Positions 22,800-33,360 of a stretch of 64,000 bases of DNA are shown in pieces. Source of the DNA: Chitinophagales bacterium (GTDB lineage Bacteria; Bacteroidota; Bacteroidia; Chitinophagales; Chitinophagaceae); NCBI GenBank assembly GCA_026936105.1, contig JAIXKI010000031.1:1-64000 (forward strand), in the 5' to 3' direction. The notes below the pieces were generated by a model, which was given only the letters and a program-made list of their open reading frames with translations, had not been told where the DNA came from and did no database searches. The first letter of the stretch is position 1, and each line of letters begins with the position of its first letter. A program made the position numbers and the translations under genes.

Positions 22800-24111
22800 C
22801 TAATTCCAGTTCTCTTTTATTTACATTTTCAAAAACATCATTGCGGGCATGATGATAATCGAAATACCGTTGCGAATCGGGTGAGAGTTCTGACACTGCA
22901 GCTCCCAGTCCGGCCAAAGGGCTGACATCAGCGCCGCCTCCGCCCCTGGTCACTTCGTACACACCATAAGGATAAAAAAGCGGAACCCAGCTTTTGGCTT
23001 TTTCCAGTTGTTCCGGTTTTCCTCCGAAGCTGAATCCTCTTGGGGTGAAACCGCCGGCATCGCTCTCCAAACCAAAAATATGTTTTTCATTATTCGCCTT
23101 TGCCTCTTCAGCATATTTTGCTCCGCCACGCATACCGTTCTCTTCATTCATGAACAGAACAAAACGGATAGTATGCCTGGGTTTATATCCAAGCGCTTTA
23201 AAAGCTCTTAATATTTCAATGGTCTGGGTAATGCCGGCTCCATCATCATGTGCACCTTCCGCCAGGTCCCATGAATCGAGGTGCCCGCCCACTGTGATAT
23301 ATTCGTTGGGAAATTCTGAACCGGTCAGTTCGCCAATCACATTGTGACCTATGGTGTCCGGTAAAAAATGACCGTAAGTAGTCATGGAAACTTTCACCGG
23401 AGCTTTCTGCAATTGTGTACTGAGCCAGTCAGCATCTTTCAGGCCGATGGCCACAGCAGGAATCTTTGGATAAGCAGGATCATAACTGGTGGATCCGGTA
23501 TGCGGCACATTATCCGTACTGTGCGTCATACTTCTTACAATGACCCCGACGGCTCCGTATTTAGATGCACGGCTCGGTCCTGCTCCCCGGTAACGAACCG
23601 CATCACCATACGATCTGAAAGTCTGAACAAAAGTGGGGTTGAAATGATAATTGTAAAAAACTATTTTCCCTTTGATCTGATCCTTTTTTGATTCCAGATC
23701 ATCAAATGATTTCACCTCTATCACATCAGCGGTAACTCCTTTAGGTCCGCTCCCTTCCGAATTTCCCAGGGCAGTTACATCCAGGGATTTCTTTGAAGAC
23801 CCGTTATAGGTCGCTTCTGCTTTATCCTGACCTCCTCTTACCCAATGCGGCACCATGCATTCCTGCAACCATGCTTTGTCTGACCCACTCTTTTGAATGG
23901 TTTTCAATCCCCATTGTTCTGCTTTAACCATTCCCGGTGAACCGGCCAGTCTGGCTCCCACATTTTTTGTGAGATCATAAAGATTGTCATAAGCTTTTCC
24001 GTTAACAAGCACTTCATCGGCAAGCCGGCGTATAAACAGCGAATCTTCATTTTGTGCAAAAAGGCTATGGCCTATTAAAAAGAGTGATGCAATCAAAACA
24101 GTTCTTCTCAT
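22747..24111 (-). CDS. M28-family metallopeptidase (carboxypeptidase Q-like)
   Basis: This exported zinc peptidase has 454 residues. It has a signal peptide (MRRTVLIASLFLIGHSLFAQ), a PA-type insert (residues about 120-230), and the M28 catalytic domain. Metal ligands are visible in VGGHLDSWDLAEGAHDDGAG (His and Asp), LFMNEENGMRGG (catalytic Glu pair) and LESDAGGF (Asp), with a late His in YFDYHHARND. Carboxypeptidase Q homologues cleave dipeptides or trim peptide ends. The gene is divergent from bshA. Its 3' end is duplicated 1.8 kb further left. Confidence 0.92.
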   Translation of the reverse strand: MRRTVLIASLFLIGHSLFAQNEDSLFIRRLADEVLVNGKAYDNLYDLTKNVGARLAGSPGMVKAEQWGLKTIQKSGSDKAWLQECMVPHWVRGGQDKAEATYNGSSKKSLDVTALGNSEGSGPKGVTADVIEVKSFDDLESKKDQIKGKIVFYNYHFNPTFVQTFRSYGDAVRYRGAGPSRASKYGAVGVIVRSMTHSTDNVPHTGSTSYDPAYPKIPAVAIGLKDADWLSTQLQKAPVKVSMTTYGHFLPDTIGHNVIGELTGSEFPNEYITVGGHLDSWDLAEGAHDDGAGITQTIEILRAFKALGYKPRHTIRFVLFMNEENGMRGGAKYAEEAKANNEKHIFGLESDAGGFTPRGFSFGGKPEQLEKAKSWVPLFYPYGVYEVTRGGGGADVSPLAGLGAAVSELSPDSQRYFDYHHARNDVFENVNKRELELGAINMAAFIYLVDKYGL

Positions 24112-24235
24112 AATGATGATTTTGGATAAAAATAAACCAATCCCTCATCCTGAAAAACAATTTTTAAGATGAACGGTAAACTTCCATTGCTTTGAAGTGT
24201 TTACCTTAGAGTTTGCCATATAGTAATTTTTATTT

Positions 24236-25360
24236 ATGAGGATCGGAATTGTTTGTTATCCTACTTTCGGTGGAAGCGGGGTGTTGGCCACCGAGCTTGG
24301 AAAAGCGCTGGCGCAGAAAGACCATCAGGTACATTTCATCACTTACCGGGAACCCGTTCGGCTGAACGTTTATGTACCTAATATTTTCTACCACGAAGTG
24401 CATGTACCCACATATCCTTTATTTGAATATCCGCCTTATGAAACAGCGTTGGCAAGCGCCATGGTGGATGTGATTAAAAACAATCATCTGGACCTGCTGC
24501 ATGTTCACTATGCCATTCCGCATGCATCGGCAGCCTATATGGCAAAAAAGATCCTGGAAAAAGAGAATATTAAGATCCCGGTCATTACCACATTGCATGG
24601 AACCGATATTACACTGGTAGGCCGCGATAAAACCTATGCGCCTGTTGTAACATTTTCCATCAATGAAAGTGATGCGATCACTGCCGTATCGGAAGACCTG
24701 AAAGAAGAAACCTACCGTTCCTTTAAGATCGAAAAGGAAATTGAGGTTATCTATAACTTCATTGACGTAAGCCGGTTCAATAAGAAACCCATTGATGCAT
24801 TTAAAAAAGCTATTGCACCTAATGGAGAAAAGATCCTGTTACACGTTTCCAATTTCAGGAAATTAAAGCGTGTTTCAGATGTAGTGAGAATTTTTAATGA
24901 AGTTCACAAGGTGATCCCTTCCATTCTTTTATTTGTAGGTGACGGGCCGGACAGGCCAACGGCTGAAGAGCTTTGCCGCGAACTCGGACTCTGTGATGAA
25001 ATAAAATTTGTAGGCCGCCAGGAACAAATGGAAGAAATCCTGGCAATAGGCGATCTGTTTCTCTTGCCTTCCGAATACGAAAGCTTCGGTCTTGCCGCAC
25101 TGGAGGCCATGGCGGCAGGCGTTCCTGTAATTTCCACTAACGTTGGCGGATTGAAAGAGATAAATGTTCCCGGTGAAACCGGCTATATGGCGGATGTGGG
25201 GGATATTGAAACACTAAGCCGTTATTCAATAGACATTCTTAAAGATGAAGAAACCTTAAAGAAATTTAAGAAAAAAGCAGCGGCTCACGCCAAAATATTT
25301 GACATCAACAATATCGTTCCGCTTTACGAGAAGTTATACGGGAGATTTTTACAGCAATAA
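24236..25360 (+). CDS. bshA: N-acetyl-alpha-D-glucosaminyl L-malate synthase
   Basis: BshA is a GT4 glycosyltransferase that joins GlcNAc to L-malate, the first step of bacillithiol synthesis. The 374-residue protein opens with IGIVCYPTFGGSGVLATELG. It also has HVHYAIPHASAAYMAK, TTLHGTDITLVGRD and the nucleotide-sugar motif ESFGLAALEAMAAGVPV. The length and motifs are those of Bacteroidota BshA. bshB and bshC are not in the window. The gene is monocistronic, divergent from the M28 peptidase and convergent with the envC-like gene. Confidence 0.95.
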   Translation: MRIGIVCYPTFGGSGVLATELGKALAQKDHQVHFITYREPVRLNVYVPNIFYHEVHVPTYPLFEYPPYETALASAMVDVIKNNHLDLLHVHYAIPHASAAYMAKKILEKENIKIPVITTLHGTDITLVGRDKTYAPVVTFSINESDAITAVSEDLKEETYRSFKIEKEIEVIYNFIDVSRFNKKPIDAFKKAIAPNGEKILLHVSNFRKLKRVSDVVRIFNEVHKVIPSILLFVGDGPDRPTAEELCRELGLCDEIKFVGRQEQMEEILAIGDLFLLPSEYESFGLAALEAMAAGVPVISTNVGGLKEINVPGETGYMADVGDIETLSRYSIDILKDEETLKKFKKKAAAHAKIFDINNIVPLYEKLYGRFLQQ

Positions 25361-25388
25361 AAGAGGATGTAAATTTTCAATATCATGA

Positions 25389-26738
25389 TCAATGGCGGGA
25401 AAGCCAGATCTCCGGATTCACTTCTTTCGCTTCCACCATGAGAAAGAAATCAAGCTTACCTCCGTTACCTCCTTCATCATCAACACCAAGTTTTCCCAAA
25501 GGCTGACCCGTCTTCACTGCATCGCCCTTCTCCACACTAACCGATGAAAGGTTGCTGTACGTGGTAAAATATTTTCCGTGGCGGATCGTAACATTCATTT
25601 CACCACCTGAATTGAATACACCAACTACCACACCATTGAAAATAGATTTTACCTGAACTCCTGCCTGCGGGGTACAGATCGTTATTCCATGATTGTATCC
25701 TTTTAACGAAGTGCCTTCAATTGAATATGACCCGTAATGAATGCATACATATCCATTATCAACAGGCCAGGGTAATTTCCCTCTGTTCAAGGCAAATTCG
25801 CTGTTTAATTTCACATCCGTTTCATTCAGGTCAAGATAACTGCCTGTTGTGGAAGTCTTGACGGTTGCCACATCTTTAACCGGTGCGGCAGACCCCTTTG
25901 GTTTTTCGGCTGCATTTGATTTAGGCGCAGCGGTCACTTCCGGTTTTGAATTTACCAGTGCATTTGACTTTGCTTTTGCTTCTTCCGCAGCTTTTTTCTT
26001 TGCAGCCTCAACCTCTCTCCTTACGATTGCCGCCAGGGAGTTCTTAATATCATTATCTCTTTTCTTTCTTGCCGCCAGTTGTTTCGCCAGGTCTTTTTCC
26101 TGGGATCTCAACTGAGAGACAACATCAGCTTTTTCTTTTTTCTGTTCTGACAGCACAACCATCTGCCTGGTCTGGTTACCCAGGGCATTGCTCTTTTGTT
26201 CTTTTCTTCCGATCTGTTGTTCTTTTCTTTTTGCAATCAGTTGCTGGGTTTCCAGTATAGTATTCACCTGTTTTTCCCTGTAGGTACGGTAGCTTTTCAG
26301 GTAACCGATTCTTTTCAGTGCATCATTGAAACTAACCGCAGAAAAAATAAAATTCAGGTAATCATAGGAGCTTTTGTTTTTATAAGAATAAACAACACTA
26401 CGGGCATATTCGGCCTTCAAAGTGTCCAGTTGTTTTTGCAAACGGTATATCTCCAGATTACTCCTGTACACATCATCATCAATCATTCTCAATTCCCTGT
26501 TGATATTATTGATATATCTTTCCTGCAGGTTGATCTTCCTGTTCAGGATATTCAACTGCCTCACACTTTGTTTGGTCTTTCCCTTCACCTGGTCGTACTG
26601 GGACTGTATGTCATTAATATCTTTCTGAAGCTGTACTCTTTCTTTTTCCAGTTCCTCCTTTTCCTGTTGTGCATTGAGATGAATGGAGCTCAGAAAACCC
26701 GATACAGCAAAAACACAAATAAGGATCTTTTTGATCAT
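25389..26738 (-). CDS. EnvC-like murein hydrolase activator (degenerate M23/LytM)
   Basis: The 449-residue exported protein has a signal peptide and a long coiled coil (about residues 25-230, rich in KEELEKERVQLQK-like heptads). An Ala/Lys-rich linker and a C-terminal LytM domain follow (from about residue 335). Zinc ligands of active M23 enzymes are lost: the HxxxD site reads NHGITI, and the HxH site reads KLDFFLM. This fits EnvC-type activators of cell-division amidases rather than a working endopeptidase. It ends the - strand run ispF-dut-DUF4292-envC. Confidence 0.88.
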   Translation of the reverse strand: MIKKILICVFAVSGFLSSIHLNAQQEKEELEKERVQLQKDINDIQSQYDQVKGKTKQSVRQLNILNRKINLQERYINNINRELRMIDDDVYRSNLEIYRLQKQLDTLKAEYARSVVYSYKNKSSYDYLNFIFSAVSFNDALKRIGYLKSYRTYREKQVNTILETQQLIAKRKEQQIGRKEQKSNALGNQTRQMVVLSEQKKEKADVVSQLRSQEKDLAKQLAARKKRDNDIKNSLAAIVRREVEAAKKKAAEEAKAKSNALVNSKPEVTAAPKSNAAEKPKGSAAPVKDVATVKTSTTGSYLDLNETDVKLNSEFALNRGKLPWPVDNGYVCIHYGSYSIEGTSLKGYNHGITICTPQAGVQVKSIFNGVVVGVFNSGGEMNVTIRHGKYFTTYSNLSSVSVEKGDAVKTGQPLGKLGVDDEGGNGGKLDFFLMVEAKEVNPEIWLSRH

Positions 26739-26820
26739 AGCTATCAGATATTAGGGTTCAGTAATTCAGGTTCCGGATCGTTTACCGTATAACGGTGGGC
26801 TGCAAAATAAATTTTCCCTG

Positions 26821-27645
26821 CTAATTTCTTTTATATTTTTCGGGGACGTTAAACGGAAAGCTTAACGTTTTATTAAAATCATATTGTTTGAAATTAAGCC
26901 TTACATCCAGCTTGGATTTTTCAGCCACCGTAATCTTTCTCCCGGTGGGGAAATTCGGTCCTCTCTTATTTTCATAATCCGTATAGGTCAGATCACAGGT
27001 CCGGTTACGGTTCACATCCACATCATCCAGCTTACTGTGCTGAATGTTCTTATCATTTTCATTTATGGTGATCAGGTTTTTGAACCATTCTCCTATGCTC
27101 AGTAAGGATACTATATTGTTGTCTTTACTGTACGATATAATATTACTGTCCAGAAATACCGGGTTTCCGATGATGAGTTGCTGCAATGTTGGTAAATCAA
27201 GCGGCAACGCTGTCACTTCCTGTAAATAAGCAACACTTCTTGCCGTATATTTCTTATTCTGCTTATCCATCAGTTTCACAGAATCCTTTGTAATAAGAAC
27301 CCGCATAGCTTCCATCCCGAAAAAAGAATTTACAGATATCCAGATCAAACTGTCGCGGTACATCCGCACAAAAGCATTCACATTGTAGTTCTTGTTATCT
27401 CCTCCTTCATAATCCACATTTACTTTGGCGGAAAAAGTGTTGAATTCGATCTTTTGCTTTTCTATTTCATCATAGGTTTCCCTGATAAAGGAAAGCGAAT
27501 CCGCATGCGAATCATGAACCGGGACATCAGCTATTGCCAAGGTATCTTTTTTTACACCGGTTATTGCGGTCTGTATCTTCTTTGTGGACCGGCACGCAGT
27601 AAAAAACAAAACGGGCAAAATGAATATCAATAAAGCTCTGTTCAT
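26821..27645 (-). CDS. DUF4292 lipoprotein
   Basis: The 274-residue product has a lipoprotein signal with the acceptor Cys in LFFTACRS, then a DUF4292 domain of strand-rich LolB/LppX-like type (FNTFSAKVNVDYEGG, VRMYRDSLIWISVN). The start at 27645 puts the lipobox about 17 residues in. The frame continues upstream into dut but without signal character. Genes for DUF4292 proteins are often near envC and dut in Bacteroidota, as here. A role in lipid or lipoprotein transport is only inferred from the fold. Confidence 0.82.
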   Translation of the reverse strand: MNRALLIFILPVLFFTACRSTKKIQTAITGVKKDTLAIADVPVHDSHADSLSFIRETYDEIEKQKIEFNTFSAKVNVDYEGGDNKNYNVNAFVRMYRDSLIWISVNSFFGMEAMRVLITKDSVKLMDKQNKKYTARSVAYLQEVTALPLDLPTLQQLIIGNPVFLDSNIISYSKDNNIVSLLSIGEWFKNLITINENDKNIQHSKLDDVDVNRNRTCDLTYTDYENKRGPNFPTGRKITVAEKSKLDVRLNFKQYDFNKTLSFPFNVPEKYKRN

Positions 27646-27655
27646 GTTCAATATT

Positions 27656-28099
27656 TTATTGGCTTCCCGTATGACCAAAACCACCCTGGTTTCGTTGGGT
27701 TTCAGCCACCCATTCAACAGGTTCCCATCTTATCCGGTCAACAGGTTGAATGATCAGTTGTGCAATACGGTCACCCGGATGAATGACCTGGTCTTCCTGT
27801 GAAAGGTTGATCAATATTATCTTAATTTCTCCCCGGTAATCCGAGTCAATGGTTCCCGGAGAGTTCAAACAAGTGATGCCTTGCCTGATCGCCAGCCCAC
27901 TTCGTGGTCTTACCTGTATCTCATAACCTTCAGGGATCTCAAAAAACAATCCGGTAGGTATCAGAGCACGTTCCATAGGTGCCAGTTTTTTCGTCACCTC
28001 CAAATGAGCTCTTATATCCATGCCTGAAGAGCCTTCGGTGGCATATTCCGGAAGAGGATTGGGAGAGTGATTGACAACCTTGACTTCAATAACCGCCAT
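27656..28099 (-). CDS. dut: dUTP diphosphatase
   Basis: Dut hydrolyses dUTP to dUMP, keeping uracil out of DNA. The 147-residue trimeric-type enzyme carries all five motifs: [42 protein letters not shown] and the C-terminal [14 protein letters not shown] at 28099 is preferred to the upstream in-frame start. Only 10 bp separate it from the DUF4292 gene. Confidence 0.97.
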   Translation of the reverse strand: MAVIEVKVVNHSPNPLPEYATEGSSGMDIRAHLEVTKKLAPMERALIPTGLFFEIPEGYEIQVRPRSGLAIRQGITCLNSPGTIDSDYRGEIKIILINLSQEDQVIHPGDRIAQLIIQPVDRIRWEPVEWVAETQRNQGGFGHTGSQ

Positions 28100-28140
28100 T
28101 GCAACAAAGATAATAAGGCAGAACAAGGTGAAAAAGTTAA

Positions 28141-28629
28141 CTAATCATCATCTTTTTGAAGCAATACTGTGGCATAAGCAACTAATCCTTCTTCCCTTCC
28201 TACAAAACCCATTTTCTCCGTAGTAGTGGCCTTGATGGAAACCTCATTGACTTTAATACCTGTGATATCAGAAATCACTTTTCTCATTTCGTCAATATAA
28301 GGCCGGATCTTGGGCGATTCCAGGCAAACCGTGCTGTCAATATTCACAACCGAGTAATGTTCTTTGCGGATCAGCTCAACTGTTTTCTGTAAAAGTATCT
28401 TGCTGTCAATACCCTGATACTCCATGTTTGTATCGGGAAAATGAACGCCGATATCTCCAAGACAGGCAGCGCCGAGCATTGCATCACATACAGCATGAAG
28501 CAAAACATCAGCATCACTGTGGCCGACGGCCCCCTTATGATATGGAATTTTGATACCGCCCAGCCAGAATGGCCTGCCTTCAGCCAATTTATGGAAGTCA
28601 ATACCAAAACCGATCCTTAATGATGTCAT
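28141..28629 (-). CDS. ispF: 2-C-methyl-D-erythritol 2,4-cyclodiphosphate synthase
   Basis: IspF closes the cyclic diphosphate ring in the non-mevalonate isoprenoid pathway. The 162-residue trimer-forming enzyme starts [14 protein letters not shown] with the zinc ligands Asp and His. It also has [29 protein letters not shown], and [16 protein letters not shown] at the C-terminus. It precedes dut by about 40 bp on the same strand. A terminator separates it from porV. Confidence 0.97.
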   Translation of the reverse strand: MTSLRIGFGIDFHKLAEGRPFWLGGIKIPYHKGAVGHSDADVLLHAVCDAMLGAACLGDIGVHFPDTNMEYQGIDSKILLQKTVELIRKEHYSVVNIDSTVCLESPKIRPYIDEMRKVISDITGIKVNEVSIKATTTEKMGFVGREEGLVAYATVLLQKDDD

Positions 28630-28656
28630 GTCTTTTGTTTGGCAAATATCCTAAAC

Positions 28657-28682
28657 AAAAACGTCCCGGAAGATCCGGGACG
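28657..28682 (-). terminator. Intrinsic terminator after porV
   Basis: On the minus strand a perfect 8 bp stem, CGTCCCGG with CCGGGACG and a 5 nt loop (28662-28682), is followed by five T (28657-28661). It lies 24 bp beyond the porV stop codon and ends the porU-porV transcript. Confidence 0.85.
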
Positions 28683-28705
28683 CTTTTAAATATCATTTTC
28701 TCTCA

Positions 28706-29866
28706 TTAGTTACTTTCTGCGTTATCGCTGCCATCCAAATCAAATACAACCGAAAAACGTAATGTATTTGACAATGGATTACGGTTCACTCCGTTTCCTG
28801 TCGGTACCAGGTATGAGAAATTCAAACCAAAAACATTATACTTAATGCCTACTCCTGCCGTAAAATAGCGGCGGTTGCCCTTGGTTTTATCCTCATAAAA
28901 GTATCCGGCACGAAGAGCAAACTGATTATTGTACCAGTACTCTGCTCCGAGAGAAACCTGGAATTCTCTTAACTCTTCACTGAATCCTCCGGGAGCATCA
29001 CCGAAAGAGCTGAACCAGCTTCCAACAACACTCTTACTTCTGTATGCATCCAAAGCAGCCTGATCCCCTTCTGCAGGAGGAGTCGGCACGAGCAATTTAT
29101 TTATATCGAGGCCAAGCTGGATCCTGTTTTGTTCATTAAAGTTTTTAGTATAAGTTGTTCCCAATCCAAGATTAGCGGGAATAAAATCTTTTTGAGATGC
29201 ATTAGTGGTGTAATTGATCTTGGAACCCAGATTAGTCATGGCTGCGCCGAAAGCCCAACCATCTCCCTGCTGATTTTTTCCATCATAATAAAATGCAATA
29301 TCACCGGCCACTGAATTGCCTGCTTTATAGGTAGTGCTACCTACCGATACGCCGCCGGCCAGATTTGAATTAATATATTTCAGGCCTACACCGATACCTG
29401 CTTTATCAGAAAGTTTTCTTGAGTAGCCAAAGTCTATGGAGAACTCACGGGGGCGAAAACTTCCAAAATCATTACCAAGATTATCCGTGAACTGAATATT
29501 TCCCAAACTGAAATAACGAAGTGAGCCTGACACAGCCTGGTTCTCGTCGAACTTATAATAACCTGCAAGGGATGCTAAGTAAACATCATTCACAAGGTCT
29601 TTCAACCAGGGCGTGTATGTGGCTACAATTCCACCATTCGATTCATTAAAAGCAACTTTTCCCAGATTCCAGAAAACAGAACTGGCATCAGGGGTGGTGG
29701 CCAGACCTACATCTCCCATACCGCCCGAACGTGCATCCGGTGAAATACGAAGAAAAGGAACAGCCGTTGTTACCACATTGATCGGCTGAACCTGAGCATT
29801 TGAAATAAAAAAAATACCGCTGCAAAACGTCAGAGCGGTAGCCAGCTTAAACGCAGCTTGTCTCAT
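28706..29866 (-). CDS. porV: Type IX secretion outer-membrane protein PorV
   Basis: PorV is the outer-membrane shuttle of the type IX system; it carries folded cargo from the translocon to the PorU sortase. The 386-residue FadL-like barrel has a signal peptide ending ISNAQ. It then has PFLRISPDARSGGMGDVGLATTPDASS, the conserved start of the family, and ends in strands leading to FSVVFDLDG. The start at 29866 is chosen because the signal peptide begins there; an upstream ATG at 29908 is possible. It lies 68 bp after porU, on the same strand, as in Flavobacterium. Confidence 0.92.
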   Translation of the reverse strand: MRQAAFKLATALTFCSGIFFISNAQVQPINVVTTAVPFLRISPDARSGGMGDVGLATTPDASSVFWNLGKVAFNESNGGIVATYTPWLKDLVNDVYLASLAGYYKFDENQAVSGSLRYFSLGNIQFTDNLGNDFGSFRPREFSIDFGYSRKLSDKAGIGVGLKYINSNLAGGVSVGSTTYKAGNSVAGDIAFYYDGKNQQGDGWAFGAAMTNLGSKINYTTNASQKDFIPANLGLGTTYTKNFNEQNRIQLGLDINKLLVPTPPAEGDQAALDAYRSKSVVGSWFSSFGDAPGGFSEELREFQVSLGAEYWYNNQFALRAGYFYEDKTKGNRRYFTAGVGIKYNVFGLNFSYLVPTGNGVNRNPLSNTLRFSVVFDLDGSDNAESN

Positions 29867-29934
29867 TAGCATAAATTTATATGGTTTTAAAAATAAACCC
29901 GTTTTCATAAAACACAGGATCAGGATTTGGAGAA

Positions 29935-32900
29935 TTAAAAAATCACCAGTTTTTCAATTTTCCCTTTAGCTTTTTTGCCGGGAATGGAAACGGATAGCCT
30001 GTACAGGTAAACACCCCTTCCCACCTTGTTTCCGAATTCATCTCTTCCGTTCCAATGCACTTCACTTGAACGGTCTCCGGGAGTATTTATTGTCTTTTGT
30101 AACACATTTATTATCCGCCCGGTAAGGGTGAAAATCTCCACTTTTACATGGAGGTCCTGGCCGGGTTTATTATGCTCAAACCAGAAGCTGGTATTTGTGG
30201 TAAACGGATTGGGATAGTTTAGCACATGGCTTATCCTCAGTTCTTCGTCGTTGGTGACCGTAAAATCTATCACGTACTCGCCTGAATTATTCATCACATC
30301 CCAGGCTTTTATTTTCAATGAATGAGGGCCGGGTTCCATTTGAGGAAGCTGGAACCGGACACTGCCTTTTTGGTAACTATCCAGGTCACTTTGATAAAAA
30401 TCATTCAATATGAAAAAATCCTTATTGTCATTATCCAAAGTGGCTACGAGATCATGACCTATGCCCGTGCCTGCCGTATTGATGCCCGATGAATCCGATA
30501 ATTTTATGATAAGCACCGGTGCCTGGTTGACTATTCCACCGTTGACAAACTTTTCATCGTTCAACCATGCTTTGATCACCGGCCCATCTTTATCATTGTC
30601 CTGATTGGCCGATGAACCTCCTACCACAAAACCTTTGAAGAATCCGTTCCCATCCGTTAGGCTGTCATTTGCATACAGGCTGAGTTTCCCAAAACCATAC
30701 TGATAGTTTATGTCTTTCGGCATTTTAAAACTGAAAGAGAATTTTCCATTGACGACCGATGCCTTACCCTTAAATAAGACACTATTCTGATCCATGAACG
30801 TTGTTACGGGGCTGGTGGGGTCGTTGCCCAGCGTGGTGACCTGCCGGGGCTTGTCAAAAACGGTTGGATAAACGATTCCGCTGAAGTCCGTCAGAAGATT
30901 TCCCTGATGATCCTGCACTTCTCCTTCCATAATCACTTTATCGGTTGACCGCAAAGTATCTGCCCGGTCAGATGGGATTCCGTTGATCTTCGTTGCCACT
31001 AACTTCTGTTTGGGAAATGACAATGTCAGCGCCGGGTCGCCCAACAACGTGAACTTCCTGTTATTGATCACATCAGTTGAATTCTGATAAGTAAAATTCT
31101 TTGCTTCTCTTACTGCATCACCAAGGCTTTTAAATTTTCCATCTGCATCAACCTGCAATGAGATCTTCAGGTAATTGTTGTTCATGACCCGGTTGCTGGA
31201 TGCATAGACTGCCCTTGTCGTAGTCATCAGTGCAATGGCTCCCGTTTTAGGCCGTACCAGCAGGTTGGAGCCGATCGAATTTATATTTGGATCATCATAA
31301 GGGGCGAAATCACAGGTGGCAGTTATGAACAAAGGCAGTTTGTCCGGGTTGTTCCAGCCATTGATGATACTCTGATCAAGAATAGTTTCGTCGGCTAATC
31401 TCCGGGGGCCGCCATGACCATTGAAGTTCCAGATAAGGGTGCCGTTAAACACCTGGTTATTGATGGCTGCATTGGCTCCGGGATAAGTGCCGCCCCCTGC
31501 CCCGCTTTCTTTTTGAAACGCATCCAGGTAAATTTTTTGCAGGTCAAAAACCGGAGCTTCATTGGCAACGGTGGATGTGATCACCTCAGCATCCTGCAAA
31601 TGCAGATCCTGGTCGCCATCATCAGCAATGAACAGCATGTTATTTCGCCAGGGCCCAAAACTCCGCGAACCTGTATAAGTATAAACTTTATCAACAAAAT
31701 TTCTGGCTTCTTCAATATTTCTTGCCGGAATACGGCCAATGCCTATGTCCAGATCGCCTGTCACGATCAGTGAACCGATATCTTCATTGTCATTGAGGTA
31801 TCCATAAAAATCATCAGACGTATAGGTGGAAAGCGGGTCCAGAGAATTGTCACTTTCATAAGCAGGAACATAATTGGTGTTGTTCTTCAACCTGTCTTTA
31901 TAATCATAAGAAGCCGCTCCGAAAAGCAACAGGTATTTTAATTTGCCGGAAGTTGAATTCCTGTATTTATCGTAGTACATTTTTACAAAATCCCTGATAG
32001 CAGAGGGATCGGGGCTGCCGCTTCCAAATTCATTAAAGACCTGATCGGTGGTGGCTACAATCACTTTCATTTTGTCTTTCTGCTGATGGAACTCAGCCAG
32101 TCTTTGCGCCTGTGATAAAAAATCAGGATGAGTGACGATCAAAAGATCTGCCGGTGAACTGTTGTGCAGATCCTGGTTAGCGATCTTTCCATCTGGCGAC
32201 GGCATCAAAAAATTCCCGGAATTGAAAGCCACATATTCTCTTAACCTCGAACAATCGTTTACAAAATGCAGATCTGTATTCACAAGGCTTGTCTGCATTT
32301 TCACCGGAGCCAAAGGATCGGTCACATCCCAAACCTGTGTGGATGATGTAGCATTGCCAATTATGAACCCGCCGGCCGGGTTTCCAACGCTTTGCCAGTC
32401 TCTGAACAAAAGCTGATCTGTTCCCTGCATGGAAAGGTTTCTGCGAAAGAATAATTCAAACCAATTAAGCCATCCTTGTGCATTAAAACTTCCGGGGTTG
32501 TATGAATAGCGAATATTGATCCCAGGTTGAGTGAGGGCGGAAACTATCTTTACCGTTGCCTGCTGTGCAAACAGATCGAGTGTTGCTCCCGTTAGCGGTA
32601 AAATATTGATCTGGCCTGCCGGCTGTTCATTGATCTTAACATTAAAACTGCTACCGCCGCCTACCGATCTTGCAATGCAATTGCTGATCAGCGTCATTGG
32701 GGAATTGGGCTGAACAGATGGAAATTTTGTATCAAAACTCCTGGTCAGTGATCTTCCGGGAGCATTCTGAAATTCTTCACCATACCATTCTTTTCCGCTC
32801 GATAAAAAATTGACTGTATCCAGCTCATGGAAATATCTTTCTGAAAAACTATTGATAGTGACGGAAGGGATAGAATTAAATGAAGTGCCTGCAATCCTTT

Positions 32901-33360
32901 TGCCATTGCCGCCAATAGTCAGAAAATAATAGGAACTGTCGGAGTAAAAATTTTTTTTATGTGTGAAGCTCAGGTTAGCAGAATCTTTAATCCATTGATC
33001 TGGTCCGGAAGCATAAAACAAAAAATAGTCGTTTCCATCCAGGATACCGTCACCCCCATCCTGAACCATAATGGCGTTTTCCTGAAGGTCATCTATCCTG
33101 AAAACTGAATTCGATTCTGCAAGCATTTGCCCTCCATTTCCGAAAAGACGTATGGAATTTGAAGAAATACTGTTCGTATTGACTCCGAGGCGATTCAGGA
33201 AAGGAAGATCCACCTTGTAAATCCCGGGGTCTTTTACGGCAATTTTAAACCAGGCTCCTACGCTTAGCACTGAATTTGACTTATAATTCCTTTGAGCAGC
33301 TAACCCAACAGAAAAAGCAAAAAAAATTGCCAGTAAGAATGTATGAGTATAGCATCTCAT
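29935..33360 (-). CDS. porU: Type IX secretion system sortase PorU
   Basis: PorU is the C25-type cysteine protease that removes the C-terminal sorting domain of secreted proteins and attaches them to the surface. The 1141-residue product has a signal peptide and an N-terminal domain. The gingipain-like catalytic domain includes LLLFGAASYDYKDR, TSDDFYGYL and GIGRIPARN, the His in WNFNGHGG and the Cys in TATCDFAPYDD. Ig-like repeats follow, then a terminal domain with GVYLYRL that resembles a sorting domain. The ATG at 33360 is used. It is divergent from gldJ, with about 160 bp between them. Confidence 0.93.
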   Translation of the reverse strand: MRCYTHTFLLAIFFAFSVGLAAQRNYKSNSVLSVGAWFKIAVKDPGIYKVDLPFLNRLGVNTNSISSNSIRLFGNGGQMLAESNSVFRIDDLQENAIMVQDGGDGILDGNDYFLFYASGPDQWIKDSANLSFTHKKNFYSDSSYYFLTIGGNGKRIAGTSFNSIPSVTINSFSERYFHELDTVNFLSSGKEWYGEEFQNAPGRSLTRSFDTKFPSVQPNSPMTLISNCIARSVGGGSSFNVKINEQPAGQINILPLTGATLDLFAQQATVKIVSALTQPGINIRYSYNPGSFNAQGWLNWFELFFRRNLSMQGTDQLLFRDWQSVGNPAGGFIIGNATSSTQVWDVTDPLAPVKMQTSLVNTDLHFVNDCSRLREYVAFNSGNFLMPSPDGKIANQDLHNSSPADLLIVTHPDFLSQAQRLAEFHQQKDKMKVIVATTDQVFNEFGSGSPDPSAIRDFVKMYYDKYRNSTSGKLKYLLLFGAASYDYKDRLKNNTNYVPAYESDNSLDPLSTYTSDDFYGYLNDNEDIGSLIVTGDLDIGIGRIPARNIEEARNFVDKVYTYTGSRSFGPWRNNMLFIADDGDQDLHLQDAEVITSTVANEAPVFDLQKIYLDAFQKESGAGGGTYPGANAAINNQVFNGTLIWNFNGHGGPRRLADETILDQSIINGWNNPDKLPLFITATCDFAPYDDPNINSIGSNLLVRPKTGAIALMTTTRAVYASSNRVMNNNYLKISLQVDADGKFKSLGDAVREAKNFTYQNSTDVINNRKFTLLGDPALTLSFPKQKLVATKINGIPSDRADTLRSTDKVIMEGEVQDHQGNLLTDFSGIVYPTVFDKPRQVTTLGNDPTSPVTTFMDQNSVLFKGKASVVNGKFSFSFKMPKDINYQYGFGKLSLYANDSLTDGNGFFKGFVVGGSSANQDNDKDGPVIKAWLNDEKFVNGGIVNQAPVLIIKLSDSSGINTAGTGIGHDLVATLDNDNKDFFILNDFYQSDLDSYQKGSVRFQLPQMEPGPHSLKIKAWDVMNNSGEYVIDFTVTNDEELRISHVLNYPNPFTTNTSFWFEHNKPGQDLHVKVEIFTLTGRIINVLQKTINTPGDRSSEVHWNGRDEFGNKVGRGVYLYRLSVSIPGKKAKGKIEKLVIF